Position numbers and translations under genes: made by a program
Notes under the pieces: generated by a model
What the model was told of the DNA's origin: nothing
What the model saw: only the letters and a program-made list of their open reading frames with translations
Database searches by the model: none
Part shown: positions 10,678-21,595 of the stretch, piece by piece
How positions within the stretch are numbered: position 1 is the stretch's first letter
Layout of the letters: every line of letters begins with the position of its first letter
Assembly: GCA_009667805.1 (NCBI GenBank)
Contig: CM019064.1
Location: 110,644,328 to 110,708,327, forward strand
Reading direction: 5' to 3'
From: Leptobrachium leishanense
Taxonomy: Eukaryota; Chordata; Amphibia; Anura; Megophryidae
Length of the DNA: 64,000 nt

Positions 10678-11888
10678 GAAGGTTATTCAAAGAGATCCGA
10701 ATGGCTGGAGAAAGGTAACCGAACGCTGAAAATCAGCGTTCGGATACCTTTCTTGGACATTCGGCTATCCAGAGAGCAGGCAATACGCCAAATCCTGGCG
10801 AATTGCCTGCACATTCGGTGCCTTTTCGGTGCCTGTTCGAGGGCAGTGGAATCCCTATGACATAGCACTGCTTCGGCTATTCAGAGAACACAAACCAGCA
10901 TTGAAAGGTTCCTGGCGAATTGCCTGCACATTCGGTGCCTGTTCGAGGGCAGTGGAATCCCTATGACAAAGCACTGCTTCGGCTATTCAGAGAACACAAA
11001 CCAGCATTGAAAGGTTCCTGGCGAATTGCCTGCACATTCGGTGCCTGTTCGAGGGCAGTGGAATCCCTATGACATAGCACTGCTTCGGCTATTCAGAGAA
11101 CACAAACCAGCATTGAAAGGTTCCTGGCGAATTGCCTGCACATTCGGTGCCTGTTCGAGGGCAGTGGAATCCCTATGACAAAGCACTGCTTCGGCTATTC
11201 AGAGAACACAAACCGGCATTGAAAGGTTCCCGAATTGCCCTGCCATTCAGTGGTTTAATTCGACAGGTTTATTCAGGAGAATCCCATAGGCTTTAAAAAT
11301 ATTCCCGTTTTAATTCAATATCTAATAAACCATTAATTATAAAATTCTGTGGTAAAGAGCCTCTTTATTTATAGATTTTTTAGGAAATTTTTATGCATTT
11401 TTCTGGTTTTTCTTTTTTTTTAAAAAGTCAGATTTTTTAAAAAAAAAAAAAAATTTAAGGTTACTCATTTTTTCTGTAACAGCCCTTTTTATTATCATTC
11501 CCTGGACCTCATATGTAAATTCCAGACATTTTCGCTCGGTAGTTTCTTTGCAAACAGCGTTTCACTTTTCAAACATTCATGCAAACTGTTTTGCTAATTT
11601 ATTCACTTCACTTGTCTGCGGTGTCGGCTTTATCCGGCGACTGCGCTGTGTGTGGCGGGTTAATCCAGATGTTTTTGCGGCTTTCGGCATGCATTCGCTG
11701 GGTTTTTGCGGTGACTTTTCGTCGGGTTTGCGGCAGCTTTTCCCTGCGCTTCGACGGCCCTGTGGTGCTTGCTGAATACGCCGCAGGCGCAGGGTCGCCG
11801 AAATGGGATTGCCAAATCGGCCCGAATTGAAGAGAACGAAAAGTCACCGAACATGCAGTGACTTTTCGATTCTCTTTGAATAACCCTG
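10678..11888 (-). mobile_element. Long CAGGG-family element, inverted copy expanded by tandem repeats
   Basis: This is the same family as 8222-9121 in reverse orientation. It begins with a diverged 'AAGGTTATTCAAAGAGATCC' and ends 'CTTTGAATAACCCTG' at 11888. Flanks are TTA (10675-10677) and ATA (11889-11891), one mismatch from a 3-bp duplication. It is about 300 bp longer than the 900-bp copies because of a 106-bp tandem array. The GC-rich arm at 11590-11870 corresponds to the left arm of copy 1. Confidence 0.83.
10795..11232. repeat. 106-bp tandem repeat, about four units
   Basis: The phrase 'gcactgcttcggctattcag' recurs at an exact 106-bp spacing (starts near 10865, 10971, 11077, 11183), and the units are nearly identical. 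The unit is the subterminal part of the surrounding element, so the array arose by local amplification inside it. One unit carries an extra 'ttttcggtgcc' near 10825. Confidence 0.92.
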
Positions 11889-12355
11889 ATAAAATTTTAA
11901 ATTTAATCCAAGTACTATAACAGCCTGTGTTTTGAATTGGTGATGATGAAAGGAAGCCCACAGCAAACCATGCTGATTGGTGAGACCTCTTGGTTGAGCT
12001 GAATGAAAAGATGAAAATGAAGGGGAAACTCAAAGGTAAAAAGTCCCTTTCAAAATTAACTAGGTTGAAGAATATTTTCCAACAGCCAGTTCAGTTTAAA
12101 AATTACAACTGTGCTCATGAGCTATATAGGTGTGCAAAGATGGGGGAAAGAACAGAATGTTTTGTCAATGATCACACCGAAATATATTTTTCAGCTTCAC
12201 AAACACATGCTGAAATGAAAACATCAGACAGAGAATGAATAGGTACATTTGCTCACATTCGTATTTTTCTTATCTTTGCGCATGTATCAGACAACTGATC
12301 ATATTTTAGAAAGCATTTACAGAGATTGATAAATGTACTCAAAATAAAATAAAAA
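11889..12355. other. Spacer, nothing recognised
   Basis: AT-rich DNA. An 82-aa frame at 11990-12238 is open but shows no domain, and composition does not favour coding. Confidence 0.4.
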
Positions 12356-13267
12356 GGGCTATATTACAATCTTCGCGCAAAAACCCTTGCGCAAAGCGTG
12401 AATTTTTGCGCCAAGCGTTAAACTTTTGCACGTGCAAATCTCCGCTGGAATTACAATCCTCGCGCATCTTTTCATCTGGTGATCAATAACGCGTGCATAC
12501 AGGATGCGCCCAAATGCTCGCGCAGTACCGTCGCGTGCAAAAATCAGTGTGTGCATTGTTTTTTTCTCACGATTCAGTCAATCAGAATTAAGAACCCCAA
12601 TTATCTCACGTTAAGAAATTGCGCCTGCCACAGTCAATCTGAGCATATATGCTGCAGCAATAATACATGCACAAACTTCTCAATTTTATTGGTTTGGTAT
12701 GAGAAGAAAGTGTAACTATACTTTGCTGCATTTTTTTTTTGGGCTGGTGTATTTGGGTTCGACCAGGTTGTTCAGATTTGCCATTAACACCAGCTTTTAG
12801 GAGTTACTAAAATTGTGCGCGCAAAGGCTATGCGGTAATTACTGGCTGGGTGGAGTAGAGGTAACATCACTGCTCTGCGTGGAGAGAGCCTGTGGAGACA
12901 TGGGTTCAATGCTGACGAGCACCTCTCCAGTAAGTGTCCTTGGGCAAGACACCCAACGGTACATACTCGCCACCCAGGACATACTGGAAAACGAGAGAAA
13001 TCTCGATGTATCCTTCCTGGTAAAATCCTTTCTCAAAAAAATAATAAAAAAAATTACCGCAAAATAGATTGTAATACCATCCTCGTACCAGCGCACATTC
13101 GCGCTCACAATGTTAAGTATAGGACGCACGAAGTACAGTAAGCTCGCGCAGGTAGACAATTGCGCGTGGTTGTTGCGCTGACTATATAATACAGGATTAG
13201 GCGCACCCTCACGTTAATGTTTTTTTGCGCCGGTGCAAACGTTTGTGTGAAGATTGTAATTTAGCCC
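12356..13267. mobile_element. GCG-rich palindromic MITE with nested SINE
   Basis: The ends are inverted: 'gctatattacaatcttcgcg' at the left and 'gaagattgtaatttagccc' at the right. The interior is rich in 'gcgcaa'/'ttgcgc' words. A related element at 30063-30747 shares the core, for example 'gattcag(t/c)caatcagaatt' and 'cacaatgttaagtatagga'. Short AAA flanks are possible but not diagnostic. The superfamily is uncertain; Harbinger-like is my guess. The SINE at 12844-13053 interrupts it and is absent from the 30063 copy. Confidence 0.65.
12844..13053 (+). mobile_element. tRNA-derived SINE
   Basis: The 5' part has a pol III internal promoter: an A-box-like 'TGGAGTAGAGG' at 12851-12861 and a matching B box 'GGTTCAATGC' at 12903-12912, about 42 bp apart. 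A central motif 'gtccttgggcaagacac' (about 12936-12952) resembles conserved cores of several vertebrate SINEs. The 3' part (about 12985-13035) matches the 3' end of the LINE at 62573-63132, including 'ctcgatgtatccttcctgg' with one substitution, and ends in an A-rich tail. This fits a SINE that borrows the reverse transcriptase of that LINE family. Confidence 0.85.
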
Positions 13268-13305
13268 AAAATGTTTACATTTTAAATAAATTTAATAGAA
13301 TGATA

Positions 13306-13322
13306 ATAATATATATATACAG

Positions 13323-13353
<31 letters not shown>
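13306..13353. repeat. TA microsatellite
   Basis: Alternating T and A runs about 48 bp, interrupted once by 'caggtg' near 13321. Confidence 0.9.
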
Positions 13354-13567
13354 AGATTTTTATAATAATCATAATGATACAAATCCAAGCACTATGTCAA
13401 ATGTACTCAAAATAAAATTAAGAAAATTAAAAAATACATTTACCTTTTAAAATAAATTTAATTATAACACAATGATAGTTTTGAGATTTTTATAATGATC
13501 ATAATAATGATACAAATTAAGCAGAAAAAGTCATATTTAAGGTGCAATGGTCAAGTTGTAAGGGTAA

Positions 13568-14387
13568 CCCCTTCACACCCAAAACCGAGTTATCTCATTG
13601 TAATACAATGATAAGTGCTCATTAACATATCAAAACCAAATTGTCTCGCCTTTTTAAAGCAGGATTAATGTGCTTCCTGTGGAGAAAGGAAATCCGCTGT
13701 CTTATCTATCTCCAGGCAGCCTGCAAAGAGACAAAACATGCTGTAGATAGCAGCCCCAAACTACACTCTAAGAAAAAGTTCAAACACATTATTGTTGCAG
13801 TATAACAGCTAGGGATTTGGCAGAATACAGGGAGAGCTCTGAGGTCACTCGCTGCTGTACAGGGATAAGATTCAGGGGGTTCTAATGAGTGAAAATCCCT
13901 GTACAGTACAGATACGATTTGTTACTGTAATCTCCATATACAGGCATTATGTCACATACAGAGAGTATTTTTATAGTCTATTGGTATTTTTTGGAAGCTG
14001 CATAGCTATTAACCTCATTACGATCACAACAAATCCCTGTACGCAGGAAATCTCACCATTTTATTATGTATCTTTATCACAGTTACAGAATTTGACAAAA
14101 TGGCCATTTCTGCCTGTTTGCTGATAATGCAGACCTTGAGTGACATTGTGTAAGATAAGAGACACCATCTAGAGTTCAGAATCTTTCATTCCAACAATAT
14201 TTCTGTAAAGGATAAAAGAATACATGAAAATGTAAAAATGATCAAAATTACATTAAATACATTTTTTAATTACCTCAGAACTCTGTGCAAATTTTCTATT
14301 TTACTCTATATTTAACTGTTAACTTTGCATCACATGTTTCGTATATATATGAAATGTTTCAACAAAAATCACTTGGTAGTGAAGAGG
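13568..14387 (+). mobile_element. piggyBac-like non-autonomous element
   Basis: The left end is 'CCCCTTCACACCCAAAACCG' after a decayed TTAA (GTAA at 13564-13567). The right end is 'cacttggtagtgaagagg' followed by TTAA at 14388-14391. The right end matches the element at 7789-9157 base for base over most of 18 bp. The 79-aa frame at 13885-14124 has no recognisable domain. Confidence 0.65.
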
Positions 14388-14391
14388 TTAA

Positions 14392-14914
14392 TAGTCTTAG
14401 TATGGACATTGCAGGAGACTATTCCTCCTTGTAAGTAATGAAAGCGTTTCACACACACCCTCAGCAGGACATTATACAAACTGACATGATCTCCTGTGTA
14501 TGGAGCAGCGTTTGAATTTCATCTCAAATTTTAGTATTAACTGAAACTCAAAGACATTGTAACAAGAGTAAATGTTTATTAAAAGGGAGATCCTTTTTTA
14601 ACACAATATTGTAGCATGTCATCCCAAAAAATGGATATGAATCAAAATTTGCATTCTAGAATTTAAAGACAAAACAAAACAGGGTGATTGTTTTTCCTAA
14701 CTTTACTTTTTCAGTTTAATAATTCATTGTGTAATTATTAAGAAATTCGAATAGAAGATAAATGCAGGTTTGCAATAAAATACACCTAATCACACACGTG
14801 TCTGGTACATAATGGTAAATGCCTTACATTTTGGGAAAGTAATGTCATTAGATTGATTAAAACTTGTTTCCTATTTGAAATTTGAGTTACAGAATTTCTT
14901 GAGACGCTTGCATT
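14392..14914. other. AT-rich spacer, nothing recognised
   Basis: No ORF with a domain, no repeat ends and no RNA signature in this stretch. Confidence 0.5.
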
Positions 14915-15213
14915 TTAACCACTTCAGTGCTGAGGACGTGCATGGACTGATGTCTACATTCCCTATAGGTTGCAGGTGGTGCTCGATTGAAGACTTTCAT
15001 GATACTGACCTTTTGATCACTCCTGGCTCTCCTCATGTGATCGAGCACAGGATGAATGGTGGGAGCTGGAGGCGACCATAGAGCAATAGAACACGCACTT
15101 TATGAAATTGAGACATCATCATGCCACAAACATCTGCTACACACCTGCAAAGCTAGACAGAATTTGGAACTGGACGGTGTGTCCCTTGGATCCCCATATC
15201 ATTGCTTCTATAG

Positions 15214-16771
15214 AAGGGATGAGCCGAACACCCCCGTGTTCGGTTCGCATTCGAACTCGAACAATTTCAAAAGTTCGAGTTCGAACTCGAACACGAACCG
15301 AACTCAATGCAAGTCAATGGGACTCAAAAGTTCGATTTTTAGAGTGCCCTCCAAGAGGGCATATATGCAAGATATTTGCCATAAAAGGTGTATGGGGGTC
15401 CTGGTAGTGCCCTGGGGGACAGGAAACAAGGACAAAAAGTTTTTAAAAAATACGTTTTTAAAGGAACAGTGAGTTTTCCATAAAATAAGGGTTAAAAATA
15501 AAAATGAAAAATTCCTTCAAATATCGTGCCTAGGAGGTCCCCATAACCTGCCCGTGAAGTGGCGGATTTGTAGGATGTATAGAAACATTGCCATCAGAGA
15601 CCCACACACGACACCTAGCCACCCTTAAGGGGTTAAAAAGCACAGGGACTGGCTACTATCATGTTAGATGAGGGCATGTATTAGGTCCCGTTCACATTGT
15701 GCGATTTATCGTGCAGATTTTGCCACGACGTCGCAGCAATATCCGCGCGACGTCGCACTGTGTAGCTTCTCCAATGCATTTCAATGGAGCTGTTCACATC
15801 TTGCCACGCGACATCATATGTCGCGCATAGCGGTAGCATGTCGCTAGTACATGACCCTTTTTTTGAGATTTGCTATCTGCGATTTTGCGATTTGCATTGG
15901 TGGTGCTTTGCAAAAATCGGACAAAACCGCGACGTCGCGTGACATCGTGCGACATTATCGCACTATGTATTGAATATGAAAATCGCGCGGAAAATCGCGC
16001 GACTTTCGAATCGCAAAGTGTGAACGGGGCTTTATATGTATAAAGCAAGGTATATATGACAATGGATAGTCAGAGACTCTAGGGACTCAGCTTGTACGCT
16101 TTATGATAGACATTTCTAACACAATAATAATTGTATGCTCACATAGGCCCTTCAGGAGAGGTACATGACATACAAATACTGGAATATGACGTTTAAATCT
16201 AAGGAGTGTGATAAAGATTTTATTAAGCCCTTGATGACAAATGACGTAACATTTACTTCATTAATGATTGGCTTTACAGAGCCCTGGTCCTTAAGGGGTT
16301 AAACAGCATATCAGAGAGGATCATATAGTAGAAATGAACACTTCTTAGAATTCAAAACAAGCACAATGTTTGGGTGTGGCCTGCACATGTATGAACAGTC
16401 TGCAAGCAATGTATCAAATTCTAATTGCTAATTAGAAGCACATGTTATTTCCAAACACTAATTAAACACCTGTTGTTTACGCCGTTTGAGAGCACAGGTC
16501 ATTTAGAGGTGAGAATCTTTGCACCTAGACGACATTAGGTAGTTTTTTAATTCAATATCTAATAAAACGTTGCTTATAATATTCTGCAGTAAAGAGTCTC
16601 TTTATTTCTAGATTTTTTTGTATTTTATTTCAGCATTTCTTATACTTTTTTCAAATAAATTTTTTTTAGAACTTGAACCGAACGCGCCAAAAAGTTTGAA
16701 GTTCGCAAACTTTAGAACTGCCAGTGTTCGAGTCGAACTCCGAACTGATCAAACCGAACAGCTCATCCCTA
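15214..16771. mobile_element. hAT-type non-autonomous element
   Basis: The terminal sequence AGGGATGAGC at 15215 and its inverse GCTCATCCCT at 16761-16770 are flanked by a perfect 8-bp duplication TTCTATAG (15206-15213 and 16772-16779), diagnostic of hAT insertion. Subterminal arms are rich in 'ttcgagttcgaac' words. The first 380 bp match 63133-63490. The interior carries a CpG-rich MITE (15684-16031) and a module near 16553-16612 shared with CAGGG elements. The 138-aa frame at 15056-15472 crosses the element boundary and is not a gene. Confidence 0.92.
15684..16031. mobile_element. CpG-rich Harbinger-like MITE
   Basis: The ends are inverted: 'CCCGTTCACATTGTGCGATT' at the left and 'AATCGCAAAGTGTGAACGGG' at the right. 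TTA flanks at 15681-15683 and 16032-16034 fit the TWA targets of PIF/Harbinger elements. The interior is packed with 'gcgacgtcgc'-type words. No coding capacity. Confidence 0.75.
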
Positions 16772-16788
16772 TTCTATAGTTCCTTGAG

Positions 16789-16929
16789 CAGTGGACAGCA
16801 ACCTTTGCCCACCAGATGTTTTAGATCTACAGTACATCTCCCATGATGCTCAGTCACTTACTAATTTTGCTGAGGCTCTTGGGAAGTGTAGTTTCAAAAC
16901 ATTTGGAGAGCCAACATTGCCTACCCCTG
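16789..16929. mobile_element. Small hAT-like MITE
   Basis: The left end 'CAGTGGACAGCAACCTTTG' pairs with the right end 'AACATTGCCTACCCCTG'. Flanking 8-mers TCCTTGAG and TCCCAGAG agree at six of eight positions. The internal 'acatctcccatgatgct' is a word common in vertebrate hAT MITEs. Length 141 bp. Confidence 0.75.
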
Positions 16930-17221
16930 TCCCAGAGGGAATAATGAGGTATCATTGGAAAGGCCAAAGTTTGGTCTTTCCATTTATACTAAAATATGTA
17001 AAAATTAGACATGTGCATTTGTTTTAGTACTAAAACGATTTAGTCCGAATTTTGGGATAATTTAGTTTTCGTATGACTCAAGAGATACGAAACTGCTCAG
17101 TACAAAAAACAAAAGAAACTAAAATAAGATGCACTACATTTTAGTTTCAGTCCTTTTTGTGATATTACATTGATGAGTGAAGGAGACCAGCAATGAAGAG
17201 AGCAACATCCGAAGTTCTGCA

Positions 17222-17526
17222 CCCTCCACATGCCAATGCAGTAGGATGTTCTATACAGAGAGGGGCATTAATTAATGCAGGAGGATGTTCTATACATTAT
17301 ACAGAGAGGGGTATTAATGCAGGAGGATTTTATATACAATATACAGAGAAAGGTATAACTTGAGGAGGATGTTCTATACAGAGAGGGACATTAATTAATT
17401 CAGGAGGATGTTCTATACATTATACAGAGAGGGATATTAATTAATGCAGGTGGATGTTGTATACATTATACAGAGAGGAGTATTAATTAATGCAGGAGGA
17501 TGTTCTAAACATTATACAGAGAGGAG
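17222..17526. repeat. Minisatellite inside hAT element, units about 45 bp
   Basis: About seven imperfect units share 'aggaggatgttctatac' and 'attatacagagagg', some lacking the 'attatac' part. The array is entirely inside the hAT element at 17006-18122. Confidence 0.85.
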
Positions 17527-17780
17527 CCTTTTTATTAGCCCTTAAAATCCAGTGGCTGTGAGCGCTGAGATCGGCTGCTTGTTATATTATCTCTCAGTAC
17601 AATGTATCAGGCTCAGCTGTTACAGTAACTGACTGCAACAGCGCTCAGAGTTTCAGTAAAACAATGAAATAATATTGTTCTAACCTCTTATATATAAAAA
17701 TATTATTTACTAGTTTTACTGAAACTCTGAGCACTGTGATGAGCAGCAGTCAGTTACTGTAACAGCTTTGCCTGACACGG

Positions 17781-17908
17781 GGCAGTATTACAATGTTGGT
17801 GCTAACTTAACCAGAGCTGTTGTAAACTGAAAACCTCCATAGGCTATAATGGCTCTGGGAAGTTTACAACAGCTCTGGTTAAGTTAGCACCAACTAAGTA
17901 ATATGGCC
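17781..17908. mobile_element. Palindromic MITE, same family as 29602-29730
   Basis: Arms 'gttggtgctaacttaaccag' and its inverse flank a short centre containing 'cctccataggctataatgg'. The ends read 'gcagtattacaatg' and 'taatatggcc'. The copy at 29602-29730 has clean ends and a TAA duplication; here the duplication is not clear. Confidence 0.75.
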
Positions 17909-18562
17909 AACATTGTGCTGAGAGTGAGAGATACTGTAACAAGCAACGATCTCAGCCCTCTGAGGAGCCACTACAATAGTAATTGTATCCACTGGTTTTC
18001 GGATGAATGAAATTAGTTTTCATACTAAAGAACTGAAAACGAATTTCTTTACAACTAAATAAATTGCATTTTAGGACTAATCCATTAGTTCACAACGAAA
18101 TTTTGTGCTGTGCACATGTCTAGTAAAAATACATGTACTTTTTATGATTAACATTTTTTTTTAAAACTTTATTTTTGTATTGACAGATTCAGATTACAGT
18201 ATAGTGCAATAGAGAAAACAAGTAAAATCACTCACATTCCCGCATAGACCAGTCATCCCACCTGAAGATACCAGGACAAACAAGAGGCGTGTCTATACCA
18301 GAATACATTAAGCTACCGGTATAACGTCAGAGAATTCTAAGAGCACCTGCGGGCGAGGTATTAAGAGAGGCGATGTCAGGGATCTAGTCCGGTACAATTA
18401 GTAAATTCAAAATCCCTTTTCAATTTAGAAATTACATTGGCTGGTAAACATGACATAAAGTGTACCCATTTATCAAAAAACTGTTGTACTTTGTCTTCCT
18501 TGTGAAGAATGGTCTCCACCTAGTCATATTGGAAAACAGTATAAAAGCAAGAGTAGAACATA

Positions 18563-18775
18563 CAGGGTTATTCAGAGAACGTGAAAAGCAGGAGAATGAC
18601 TGGAGAATGACTGGAGAATAAAAAATTCTACGTCAAAATTGACGATTTGGAAAGTGAGATGAAAGGGAGAATTTTTCTGGTTTGGCTATTTTGACCTAGA
18701 ATTTTTCATTCTCCAGTCATTCTCCAGTCATTCTCCAGTCATTCTCCTGCTTTTCACGCTCTCTGAATAACCCTG
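18563..18775. mobile_element. Short palindromic CAGGG-family element
   Basis: It starts 'CAGGGTTATTCAGAGAACG' and ends 'CGCTCTCTGAATAACCCTG'. ATA duplication at 18560-18562 and 18776-18778. Length 213 bp, with 'gactggagaatgactggaga' duplicated in the arms. It sits in the 3' UTR of the L1 at 18159-19573 and is therefore younger than it. Confidence 0.92.
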
Positions 18776-18799
18776 ATAGAGAACATGGGGGGAGAGGTG

Positions 18800-19573
18800 G
18801 CAATCCATTGCCCCAAAATGGCCTTTTTGGCTACTGTGGACAGAACGCCCAATAGAACCCTCTGACTCCTCCCCAAACCGCAGGTTTTGCTTTCTGAAAA
18901 GAGGTTGAACAAAGCCCAGTCCGGGGTGGAAGGCACCACTAATTTTAAAATCTTAACAGCAAATCTCCGAATGGAGTCCCAAAATATTGATATTAAGGGG
19001 CAGGACCACAAGCAATGAAGGAGGTCAGCATTGGCATGCAAACACTTGAGACGCTGGCCAGAACGGATGGGCGAGATGAGAGCCAATGTATCCGGGCCAC
19101 ATAAGCGCCATGCAGCAGTTTAAAAAACATTTCGTCATACTTGGCAGAGGGGATCTGTTTACGTAATTTATTAGTGGCCGCTATCAAGGTAAAGGGTGAT
19201 TGTTTGGGGAGGTGAACACACCAGGCAGCTAAACCCGTGGTCATAACGGACCAGACAAATTGAGGATGTAGCAGAGCACAAAGAGATGCTGTGGATGGAC
19301 GAAGGTCGCCTGTTTATCAAGGAGATTAAGAAAGTCGCGTGGCTTTAAAGAGCCTAGTTGCGTAGATACGAACGCTGAGAGCTGCATATAATAAACCAGG
19401 TTGAGGGGGTAGGGGCCATCAAAGTAAAGAGGTCTCTATAGGGAATAAGGGAGTGCGCTTGCCATAGTAACAGGTGACCTATTTTGGTAAAACCTTTATC
19501 CGCCAAGACCCGAAATCTGGGACCGCCAAGCCGGTCTGGAAGGTGGGGTTGTGCAGTATTGGTTGAAAAACCG
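18800..19573 (-). pseudogene. L1-type ORF2 C-terminal fragment
   Basis: Three overlapping minus-strand frames (19354-19573, 18993-19244, 18800-19086) give collinear pieces of the ORF2 C-terminus. The first carries 'FRVLADKGFTKIGHLL' and 'PYRDLFTL', as in the segment where other L1 proteins have 'LFDLF'. The second has 'KYDEMFFKLLHGAYVARIHW'. The third has 'LLHCLWSCPLISIFWDSI', corresponding to the H/C-rich C-terminal motif. Frame changes show at least two indels. RT and endonuclease are absent because of 5' truncation. Confidence 0.75.
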
Positions 19574-19882
19574 ATGATTAACATTTTTGATTTGTTGTAA
19601 AAAGCAGACAATGACACTAACTGTAGTTCTTAACCCTTTTTGGTTTTGGAGTTTTGAATACTTTGTAAAAACAAATTGTGATTATGGTACATGTTCAGGG
19701 TTTTTAAAACACAGCCAAAAAAAGTTTTCCCCCCCCAAATTGTGGTTAAAATCTCATATTTCCTTAGTGTTTAACCCCAAAACATGAATTTAAATACATG
19801 AATTCAAATAGCGTTTAAATTTAACAGATCAAAAATGGTCAGCACAAGATGGGGTGGAATGACTCCGCAGCAAAACAGTTAA

Positions 19883-20327
19883 AAAAGTAAAAATTCTTTA
19901 ACACTCAACACTGAATCTTGTATTATCTGTGGGACATGATTAAAAGGTTTTGGCTGTGTCTAAAAAATTGTTAGATTTAGGAAACTTTTGAGAAACAAAA
20001 TGTTCTACACTATGCTATGGTATTTATTGAATAAAGGCCATAACAAGGTTATCCAGATATCACAAACCATGAGAAATTTAGTGGTTCTGAAACGGTCATA
20101 AAGAATTCACAATTATCTTCTATGCATTATAATGATCCCCTGAAGAACCCCCTTATCTTAACACAAACCTTGAGGCTGTTCACGTGGCCACAGTGCACAG
20201 CATGTGGCCGCCATCTTGGATTTTTATATGGCCTAGACAGCACAGCCCTTCTCCAGTTTTCAGAATCCTGGGAGTGCAGTAACTGAGATTGCATTACTTT
20301 CTTTACAATGCACACTTTCCTGTTAGA
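19883..20327. other. Spacer, nothing recognised
   Basis: No supported gene. The segment ends at the Tc1-like left terminus (TA at 20328-20329). Confidence 0.45.
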
Positions 20328-20329
20328 TA

Positions 20330-21595
<1,266 letters not shown>

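Larger units (their letters stand above)
17006..18122. mobile_element. hAT-type non-autonomous element
   Basis: The terminal inverted repeat TAGACATGTGCA at 17006 is mirrored by TGCACATGTCTA ending at 18122. A perfect 8-bp duplication GTAAAAAT flanks it (16998-17005 and 18123-18130). Subterminal arms carry 'ttttagt' and 'actaaa' words in inverted order. The interior holds a minisatellite (17222-17526), inverted arms around 17630 and 17740, and a small palindromic MITE (17781-17908). No transposase. Confidence 0.93.
18159..19573 (-). mobile_element. 5'-truncated L1-type LINE with 15-bp target duplication
   Basis: The 15-mer 'atgattaacattttt' occurs at 18144-18158 and 19574-19588. The plus strand starts with a T-run at the left, which is the poly-A tail on the minus strand. 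Coding homology to the ORF2 C-terminus lies at 18800-19573, and the 3' UTR at 18165-18800 is interrupted by the CAGGG element at 18563-18775. The structure is a classic truncated target-primed insertion. Confidence 0.88.
14919..19878. mobile_element. Probable TTAA-flanked element containing at least four later insertions
   Basis: TTAA at 14915-14918 is followed by 'CCACTTCAGTGCTGAGGACG'. TTAA at 19879-19882 is preceded by the inverse of 'CTGTTTTGCTGCGGAGTCA'. Both resemble the end of the element at 23452 ('CCCTTTCCCTGCGGAGGACG'). Between them lie a hAT element (15214-16771), a hAT MITE (16789-16929), another hAT element (17006-18122) and a truncated L1 (18159-19573). Removing these leaves under 0.8 kb. 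The phrase 'tatcattggaaaggcc' (about 16952) also occurs in other TTAA-family interiors. The pairing of the two ends is an inference. Confidence 0.5.

Noticed and set aside
11608..12033. 141-codon minus frame
   Set aside because: It starts outside and runs through the arm of the long CAGGG element; both strands are open there and no domain is present.
12844..12920. A functional tRNA gene
   Set aside because: A and B boxes are present, but the stems do not fold as a tRNA and the sequence continues into a SINE body and LINE-type tail.
15633..16302. A further TTAA-flanked element inside the hAT element
   Set aside because: TTAA plus 'cttaaggggttaa' words occur near 15625-15636 and 16291-16302, but the two ends do not form a convincing inverted pair, so I did not call it.
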